Below, one piece after another: positions 7,284-12,386 of a stretch of DNA of 12,386 bases; positions within the stretch are counted from its first letter, which is position 1, and each line of letters starts with the position of its first letter. Both the position numbers and the translations under genes were made by a program. The stretch is from a bacterium (GTDB taxonomy: Bacteria; UBP13; UBA5359): positions 1 through 12,386 of the forward strand of contig JAQUEL010000060.1 of NCBI GenBank assembly GCA_028685295.1, read 5' to 3'. The notes under the pieces were generated by a model. The model saw only the letters and a program-made list of their open reading frames with translations, did not search any database and was not told the DNA's origin.

Positions 7284-8630
7284 TTAACTATCCGCCTTCT
7301 CTATTTGCATGAAGGTTATTCCTGAATTCTTCCAAAATTCGTAGAAAGGTTTTACTTCCTGTGCACTGGTTATAGCAAAGAATGTTAACCTTGCCCAAGA
7401 AGCGTCGCGGACAGCTGTCAGCCGATTATCCGGACTGCCCCAGTATTTACCCAGATTATCCTGAGGGTTTCGCTGAAGGATATGTGCTGAAAAAAGTGTG
7501 GGATCAAAAAAAGTAGCCATCCCTATCTTATTGTCTCTATTTAACCAGGCAAACCATCCTTCCTGTGGTGCATCCATAGTGTAATACACCTGATTACCGG
7601 TTTTTTTGAGATCTATCTCGCTAATGTTGATCTCTTTTAACATACCATCAATCGGTACAATTAGGGAATGCTCCATATTGAATGCTCCTCCTGCTACATA
7701 ACGAGGATTATATTTAGGCCGGACTTTGTAATTAAAAATATTGCTAAAATCAATTCGTCTGCTTCCCTGATAGATAGAGAAGTAGCGCGTTTCTCGATGT
7801 TCATTGCCAGAAGTTGCATTCTGATCATCTTGGCTGACGAGCGTTACTTCGATTACCTTGCGTACAGGTCCATCCACTACTACCTGCGGCAAAGAGAACG
7901 GAATATTCTTACTTCCGCCTGTGCCAGGGATAATTTGATCAAATCTATGCGTGGGATAGAGCATCTGATATACTGCATCCTCGCCCAACAATCTCAACTG
8001 GGTCATGCTTCCGCAGCAATAGTTACTTATACTAACTTTATTCGGATCAAGTGCTGCATCGCTTCTGGGGCCTTTGATTGTAAAACTGAGCCTTGAATTG
8101 CCTGCCTGTAATGTGCCTAGGTTATTCTTTGAGCCTAAGGGCTGTATCCTTATATCGCTTTTATAATTCGGCGCTGTCTTGGGCTTATGAGAGAAATATA
8201 TATAATAATTTGCCTGCTGCCCGGCAGGAATATCAACCATAAAAACTATTTCATCATCTTGTTCCAGAAAATCTTCGGCTCTCTTTATAAAGAACCCCGC
8301 GCTATCTCTTTTATCTACCTGAAGGGGAAGTTCATTGCCTTTCTCTACAAGTCTTAAAGAAGAGATTGATATGCCTGCAGCCTTATTTTCCTCATCGGGC
8401 CAGTTGAAGCTTTCATCTGAATCCTTTATGCCGATTTTTTGCAGAAAATCCTTTCCGCTGATGATTACTGGCTGGGCAGTTAAATTCACCTGGGAAATGT
8501 TTTGCAAACTAATGCCTATCCGGTATTCCCAATCATTGTGCCACCAGTTCTCCGCACCCCAAAGAGTCGCCGACGTCAACATTACGAGCGCCAGTGCTAT
8601 ACACAAAACCGAGATCATTTTACTCATCAT
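7284..8630 (-). CDS. Exported two-domain beta-sandwich protein with DUF2341-like N-terminus
   Basis: This 448-residue protein has a signal peptide (SVLCIALALVMLTSATLWG, cleavage near residue 26). The mature protein opens with WWHNDWEYRIGISLQNIS and runs to IVFMVDIPAGQQANYYIYF (128-146), the pattern of DUF2341-like concanavalin/beta-sandwich domains found in secreted carbohydrate-active proteins. Residues ~170-445 form a second, larger beta-rich domain. Its text (VVVDGPVRKVIEVTLV, then TRYFSIYQGSRRIDFSNIFN) recalls the galactose-mutarotase-like supersandwich of several polysaccharide lyases and hydrolases. That is inference; I see no defined catalytic motif. GGAGG lies 5 bases before the first of two adjacent ATGs (8630 and 8627), and either could be used. 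It sits 50 bp after the 894-residue gene and directly abuts the 653-residue gene. A glycan-binding or lyase role fits the context. Confidence 0.72.
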   Translation of the reverse strand: MMSKMISVLCIALALVMLTSATLWGAENWWHNDWEYRIGISLQNISQVNLTAQPVIISGKDFLQKIGIKDSDESFNWPDEENKAAGISISSLRLVEKGNELPLQVDKRDSAGFFIKRAEDFLEQDDEIVFMVDIPAGQQANYYIYFSHKPKTAPNYKSDIRIQPLGSKNNLGTLQAGNSRLSFTIKGPRSDAALDPNKVSISNYCCGSMTQLRLLGEDAVYQMLYPTHRFDQIIPGTGGSKNIPFSLPQVVVDGPVRKVIEVTLVSQDDQNATSGNEHRETRYFSIYQGSRRIDFSNIFNYKVRPKYNPRYVAGGAFNMEHSLIVPIDGMLKEINISEIDLKKTGNQVYYTMDAPQEGWFAWLNRDNKIGMATFFDPTLFSAHILQRNPQDNLGKYWGSPDNRLTAVRDASWARLTFFAITSAQEVKPFYEFWKNSGITFMQIEKADS

Positions 8631-8680
8631 TTGTCCCTCCTATCACAATCATCGGATTTTTCCTTATTATTGCCGGGTTC

Positions 8681-11365
8681 TTACTTTTCGGCAGCATTTC
8701 GAGTATCCTTGTTCTGAAGCAGAATATCGGCTTTTCGATTAGAAGCGAGCTCGGTAATAGTTATACACCACTTACCAGGAAGATCATTAATCGCCCAATC
8801 CAGACACCCTTCATACATGCCGTTTTCGATTAATTGAAAGGATGAATATTCATGGCTGACCCTTCCTTCCGGATCTATTATATCTATCCGTACAGGTAAC
8901 GCCCAATTTAGAAACTTGTTGTTATTATCCATCGCCTTTACCCGGAACTTACCGGGGGTCGGGCCAGACTCAACCTTTATGTCGGCAATTTTGGTAGGAG
9001 TAACGGCAATGACTGTACCCTCCCCCCCAGGCAAAGATTGCGAGAAGGAAAGACGTTTCCCATTCATGGTTACCGGCAACTCCTTATGTGTTCTTAAATC
9101 GTAGGCAAACCTGCCGCCTTGCACATAAACATCCGCTACTATCTCCTTTGCCTCTACGCTACCTGAAGGCATATTAAAATCCGGGCCGGTAATTTTATGA
9201 ATTTTCGCCATAACCTCTGCCGTGGGATCGCTATTCTGCATCCAATTGAGGCTGCAATTTACCGGAAAAACGAGCTTGCTTCCGGGAGCATCCAGAGCAA
9301 AGACTATCATCTGCCGGCTTGTTGTATCAGCCGAACGATTGACATGCTTGAAAAGTTGCCTGAAATACATCGCTTTCTCATTAATAATATGATCGTAGGA
9401 GCGCCGATCGCGTATGCCGGTCTCTAAAAACAATCGGTAAAGCTCATTGAAATTGTCTTTCATTATATAAGCTCCAGGCAGCTTCAAGGCTGACTCCGGC
9501 GTAATGAAAAAACGGGCTCCGGACTTGCGCATGGCTGAATACACATCATCTCGTGCATAATCAATGGCGGCACAAACTACCGCCTGATAGGAGCTCAGCA
9601 TCCTGGGGTTATTGACCAGGTCCAGAGTACTAACGATATCAAAGGGAATGTTTGCCCGCTGTAAAGCCGCTTCTATCAGCTCGAAAGTATGATGCTGTCT
9701 CCAGCACTCTAGCGGATGATTGAGATATACGGATTGCATCCATTCGCTTTCCACGCTATAAAGCAGAGCCACAGGGCTTTTAGGTCGCTTTGCATTAAGG
9801 AGCAATGGCGCAATAGCAGTAACATCCTGGCAGCCCTTAGTCCAGCGCTCCCAGGTATCCTTGCGCCGCGACATATCGGATTCACCCTGATCGCCTATAC
9901 CCTTGGCGCCCAAGCCAATAGCGCTCCAGAATTGTTGCATCACGTAAGCAGGATTATAAACCTGTTTTTCCGGCGGATCACTCCTTTGAGAAAAGAAATT
10001 AGCGGAGTGTATCATTGCCCGAATGGGCTTGTTTCCCTTGATCGAATGAGCGAGTATAACGCTTGATGCAGCACTCTCTATGGGATGTCCGGTAGCAATC
10101 CAATGGAAATTAACGACATCCAGGTTCTTAAACATGCTTTGCTTCTCTCCACCTTGAAAGCTGCTGGCATGACCTAAAAATGGCTGATTGAACACAGGTA
10201 ATACGGGCGCCATATTTTTTATCAGCGGCACTATCTTTGCATAATAATCTCCCATTGATCCGCCGGTGAATTCCATCCATAAAAGCCATGGGTCCCGATG
10301 AGAAATTACGCTGCCTGCCGGATATTTAGCATGCACTTCAGAAGCAAGGCTATAGCGCGGAGGGTCAATGGAGTATTTCTTTTTGAATAGGGATACATTA
10401 TACGGATTGTAATCGCCGTTGCCCCACCACTTCGATCCTTCGGGAGCTTTATCCATACGACCTGCACCATAAACGTTATAAAAGGTGGCGCTCGGTTCAT
10501 CATCTAAATTAATACCCCTTATAACCGGCCATTGTCTGTAGAAAGTCATGAGCATGCGTAAACGGTTCTGCGCTTCATCAATAAAACGCGGGTGGCGTAC
10601 ACTGGTCATTCTTTTTATGGATTTATGGGACACATAGGTATGGGGAAAATTACCGCTGGCTGCCAGCGCACTGCTATCATCATCACGCAAACCATAGAGA
10701 AATGTGTTAAGCATTGCCACCAGGCCAACTCTGTTTTGCCGGCAATAATCCATGAAATCGCATAGCTCACTAAAGCCGGTAATACCCGGAGACATGCGAA
10801 GAGTTAGGTCTATGCCCTGAAAATAATAGAATTGATTGTATCCACCCTGCCGGTAGCGCTGTATCAAGGACTTAGACTCGTCCAAGGAATATGGATTACG
10901 TTTAGTTATACCAAAAGTGAAAATTGGAAAATCATCCGCTATAGACGGGTTGATGCCGAATTTCAGCGGAGAAGATACCGAGCGCTCTTTCTCTCTTTGG
11001 ATTATCGCCGTCAGAGAATATTGACCGCTCCGCAAATTGGCAGTGGATAAATAGACAGAATGCACCCGGCGGTTATTCTCTGCCTGCCAAACAATCACCG
11101 ATTGTCCTTCTGTTTCAGCAGCTAAGGAAACTGTTCCATCTACTATGCCAGTATTCTTGGTATCTGTCAGTATTTGCAGTTGTATGCCTTCGCCTCGTGT
11201 GAATTGCGTGCGAGGTGTTTCAGCTAAAAATGATCCGGCCCTTCGATAAAACTCTACTTTTACACCCGCATCAACAGGAGTAATCAGTAAAAGAGAGATC
11301 ATTCCCTCAATTGCTAATAAGCCGAGCAGGCATATAGTTTTAAAAAGAGTTATGAACCGCTTCAT
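8681..11365 (-). CDS. Large exported multidomain hydrolase-like protein (beta-galactosidase-like architecture)
   Basis: This 894-residue protein starts with a long signal sequence (MKRF..., hydrophobic to about residue 30, cleavage near VDA-G at 33). Residues ~34-138 form an Ig/macroglobulin-like beta domain (FTRGEGIQLQI, LRSGQYSLTAII). Residues ~145-520 read as a TIM barrel: GGYNQFYYFQGIDL, RVGLVAMLNTFLYGL, IRGINLDDEPSATFYN (D288, D289, E290 as candidate catalytic residues), VVNFHWIATGHP and GLGAKGIGDQGESD. Residues ~530-680 resemble the GH42-middle/GATase-like domain (SPVALLYSVESEWMQ, LQRANIPFDIVSTLDL, YQAVVCAAIDYA), with similarity in layout to the cytoplasmic protein at 1618-3783. C-terminal beta domains follow (~700-890). 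GGAGGA 9 bases before the ATG supports the start. It is probably a secreted or periplasmic glycosidase of a family I cannot name. Confidence 0.78.
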   Translation of the reverse strand: MKRFITLFKTICLLGLLAIEGMISLLLITPVDAGVKVEFYRRAGSFLAETPRTQFTRGEGIQLQILTDTKNTGIVDGTVSLAAETEGQSVIVWQAENNRRVHSVYLSTANLRSGQYSLTAIIQREKERSVSSPLKFGINPSIADDFPIFTFGITKRNPYSLDESKSLIQRYRQGGYNQFYYFQGIDLTLRMSPGITGFSELCDFMDYCRQNRVGLVAMLNTFLYGLRDDDSSALAASGNFPHTYVSHKSIKRMTSVRHPRFIDEAQNRLRMLMTFYRQWPVIRGINLDDEPSATFYNVYGAGRMDKAPEGSKWWGNGDYNPYNVSLFKKKYSIDPPRYSLASEVHAKYPAGSVISHRDPWLLWMEFTGGSMGDYYAKIVPLIKNMAPVLPVFNQPFLGHASSFQGGEKQSMFKNLDVVNFHWIATGHPIESAASSVILAHSIKGNKPIRAMIHSANFFSQRSDPPEKQVYNPAYVMQQFWSAIGLGAKGIGDQGESDMSRRKDTWERWTKGCQDVTAIAPLLLNAKRPKSPVALLYSVESEWMQSVYLNHPLECWRQHHTFELIEAALQRANIPFDIVSTLDLVNNPRMLSSYQAVVCAAIDYARDDVYSAMRKSGARFFITPESALKLPGAYIMKDNFNELYRLFLETGIRDRRSYDHIINEKAMYFRQLFKHVNRSADTTSRQMIVFALDAPGSKLVFPVNCSLNWMQNSDPTAEVMAKIHKITGPDFNMPSGSVEAKEIVADVYVQGGRFAYDLRTHKELPVTMNGKRLSFSQSLPGGEGTVIAVTPTKIADIKVESGPTPGKFRVKAMDNNNKFLNWALPVRIDIIDPEGRVSHEYSSFQLIENGMYEGCLDWAINDLPGKWCITITELASNRKADILLQNKDTRNAAEK

Positions 11366-11438
11366 TGGTTAATATCCTCCTCCGCTCCTGGTTTACGCAT
11401 ATAAGTTACACCACGGGACATAATATAATTTTCAGCAA

Positions 11439-11458
11439 AGCCTAACTACCTTTAGGCT
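11439..11458 (-). repeat. Small inverted repeat overlapping the pilin stop
   Basis: AGCCTAA and TTAGGCT form 7-bp arms around a 6-base loop spanning the pilin gene's TAG stop. No strong T-run follows on the minus strand, so this is at most a weak or partial terminator. It might reduce expression of the downstream hydrolase genes relative to the pilin, or protect an mRNA end. Confidence 0.3.
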
Positions 11459-12140
11459 CTCTTCTATCCGTCGGAATCACGCCTTGGGGCACGCCAGCGT
11501 GTATACTAAGGCTTTCGAAAAAAGCTGGCTCTATAGCTGAAACTTTTATAAACTCCAGGTGATTATCAAGACAAACCACATTGCCGCCGTCATTATGTGG
11601 GAGAGACATTATGTTGTAATAATTGGCGGTACTCCAACTGCTGCCAAATCCACGCTCCGCATTTCCAGCCGCAGTGATTTTTGAATCAACCAAAAGGATC
11701 GTTTGGCTGGAATTGCGAACAGTATCGATATTGTAATTTGCAAGCCTTTGATTGTAAGAGTAATTCGATTTCGATGCATGGCTCACTGCGTACAAGAATC
11801 CCTTGGCATAAAGGGCCGGGCAAAAGTATACCCTTGAGACCTCATTAATGGGCAATGCTGGATTCTGCTGCTGCTTTACGTCGATATAGGGTGCCAACAG
11901 GAACGGCCAGGATTTTTTATCCTCGGCACGGTAATTCAAAACTCCCGCGCCATCCCAATCCTGAGCATACATGTGAAACGCGGCGCCCAGTTGCTTTAAA
12001 TTATTAGCACATGTTGCCTGTGCAGCTTTACTTCGAGCTTTAGCAAACACTGGAAAAAGTATTGATGATAGAAGTGCTATTATGGTAATTACTACTATAA
12101 GTTCAATAAGTGTAAATCCCTTCTTATTGTCGCATTCCAA
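11442..12140 (-). CDS. DUF1559-type prepilin / type II secretion pseudopilin-like protein
   Basis: This 232-residue protein carries a textbook prepilin signal: short basic leader, KKG-FTLIELIVVITIIALLS with cleavage between G8 and F9, glutamate at mature position 5 (E13), and then one membrane-spanning helix. The following ILFPVFAKARSKAAQATCANNLKQLGAAFHMYAQDWDG stretch (residues 27-64) is the block seen repeatedly in Armatimonadota-type proteins. Near the C-terminus PHNDGGNVVCLDNHLEF (181-197) matches the H-X9-DG motif of DUF1559, except that the final glycine is asparagine. Such proteins are processed by a prepilin peptidase and sit in the cell envelope; their job beside sugar loci is not established. 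The start is TTG at 12140 behind AAGGAGG. It lies 51 bp after the LacI-type gene and 76 bp before the large hydrolase-like gene, consistent with one operon. Confidence 0.93.
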   Translation of the reverse strand: MECDNKKGFTLIELIVVITIIALLSSILFPVFAKARSKAAQATCANNLKQLGAAFHMYAQDWDGAGVLNYRAEDKKSWPFLLAPYIDVKQQQNPALPINEVSRVYFCPALYAKGFLYAVSHASKSNYSYNQRLANYNIDTVRNSSQTILLVDSKITAAGNAERGFGSSWSTANYYNIMSLPHNDGGNVVCLDNHLEFIKVSAIEPAFFESLSIHAGVPQGVIPTDRREPKGS

Positions 12141-12147
12141 CTTGCGG

Positions 12148-12154
12148 CCTCCTT
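12148..12154 (-). promoter_or_regulatory. Shine-Dalgarno fixing the pilin TTG start
   Basis: AAGGAGG on the minus strand lies 7 bases before the TTG at 12140. No in-frame ATG lies between this site and the pilin cleavage motif, so the TTG start is well supported. Confidence 0.7.
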
Positions 12155-12191
12155 TTCTAAATATTTATCATTAAACGACGAATATGGGGCT

Positions 12192-12386
12192 TCATTGATT
12201 TATACCTGTCGAGCTACGTATAATCAGCTTGGGTTCGATATAAACTTCCTGCCGTTTTCCTTCATTAATTACGCGAACGGTTTCATCAGCAATCATAGTC
12301 TCTTCTATGGAGACTGAAGAAAGTGAAGGAATGAGTGCCTGGCTCCAGGGGGTATTATAATAGCCGATAACGCCTAAATCATGCGG
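12192..12386 (-). CDS. LacI-family transcriptional regulator, C-terminal fragment (start beyond the right edge)
   Basis: The last 64 codons before the TGA at 12194-12192 match the C-terminal end of LacI/GalR-type regulators. PHDLGVIGYYNTPWSQALIP corresponds to the family's P-x-D-hydrophobic-VVGYDNTPWA-x-x-x-P block in the sugar-binding domain. The end, EVYIEPKLIIRSSTG, corresponds to the typical L-x-P-x-LI-x-R-x-ST finish. The DNA-binding half is outside the window. It directly precedes the pilin gene on the same strand, a pairing often seen in bacteria with many DUF1559 proteins, so it probably regulates the pilin-hydrolase run in response to a sugar. The ligand cannot be deduced from this fragment. 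Confidence 0.9.
   Translation of the reverse strand, partial: PHDLGVIGYYNTPWSQALIPSLSSVSIEETMIADETVRVINEGKRQEVYIEPKLIIRSSTGINQ

Noticed and set aside
5341-9028. Three runs of seven G on the coding strand (5341-5347, 6364-6370, 9022-9028) inside the exported hydrolase-like genes, possible phase-variation tracts
   Set aside because: Runs of this length are expected about once by chance in a window of this size. All three keep the reading frame intact within Gly-rich text and they are shorter than typical phase-variable tracts. The run at 5341 is a place to check for sequencing error.

Overview
All genes recognised in this window lie on the minus strand, so transcription runs from the right edge to the left. 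In that order they are: the tail of a LacI-family regulator; a type IV-like (pseudo)pilin of the DUF1559 kind; three exported proteins (a large multidomain hydrolase-like protein, a DUF2341-like beta-sandwich protein, and a second hydrolase-like protein); a DegT/DnrJ/EryC1/StrS-family PLP enzyme; a cytoplasmic hydrolase-like TIM-barrel protein with a cysteine cluster; an AraC-family regulator; and a fragment of an EamA/DMT transporter cut by the left edge. I see no rRNA, tRNA, CRISPR, insertion sequence or phage gene.

The best overall reading is a carbohydrate-utilisation locus. Two transcription factors from sugar-sensing families flank it. Three proteins carry hydrolase-like domains: two have signal peptides, and the third lacks one and is probably cytoplasmic. 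The PLP enzyme could process an unusual keto or amino sugar. The three hydrolase-like proteins share a design, a glycosidase-like barrel followed by a beta-galactosidase-middle/GATase-like domain. None matches a classical glycoside hydrolase family well enough for me to name a substrate. The locus may therefore target a glycan not covered by standard families; this is inference.

The organism is probably an uncultured or little-studied bacterium of the Armatimonadota type, or a related lineage rich in DUF1559 pilins (Lentisphaerota and Planctomycetota are alternatives). The main clue is the pilin N-terminus, with its FTLIELIVVITIIAL, ILFPVFAKAR, C-x-NNLKQLG and MYAQDWDG blocks, next to a LacI regulator and hydrolases. 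That arrangement is familiar from those phyla. Two genes have TTG starts behind strong Shine-Dalgarno sequences. Base composition is moderate overall and visibly richer in GC in the DegT gene.

Region by region: 1-342 holds the transporter remnant; 343-520 has no convincing gene; 521-1375 is the AraC regulator; 1376-1617 is a gap with a 19-bp palindrome; 1618-3783 is the cytoplasmic hydrolase-like gene; 3873-5138 is the DegT gene; 5139-5321 is its leader, with two 9-bp direct repeats exactly 21 bp apart, the geometry of an AraC-type operator; 5322-11365 holds the three exported-protein genes in a tight run; 11442-12140 is the pilin; 12192-12386 is the LacI C-terminus.
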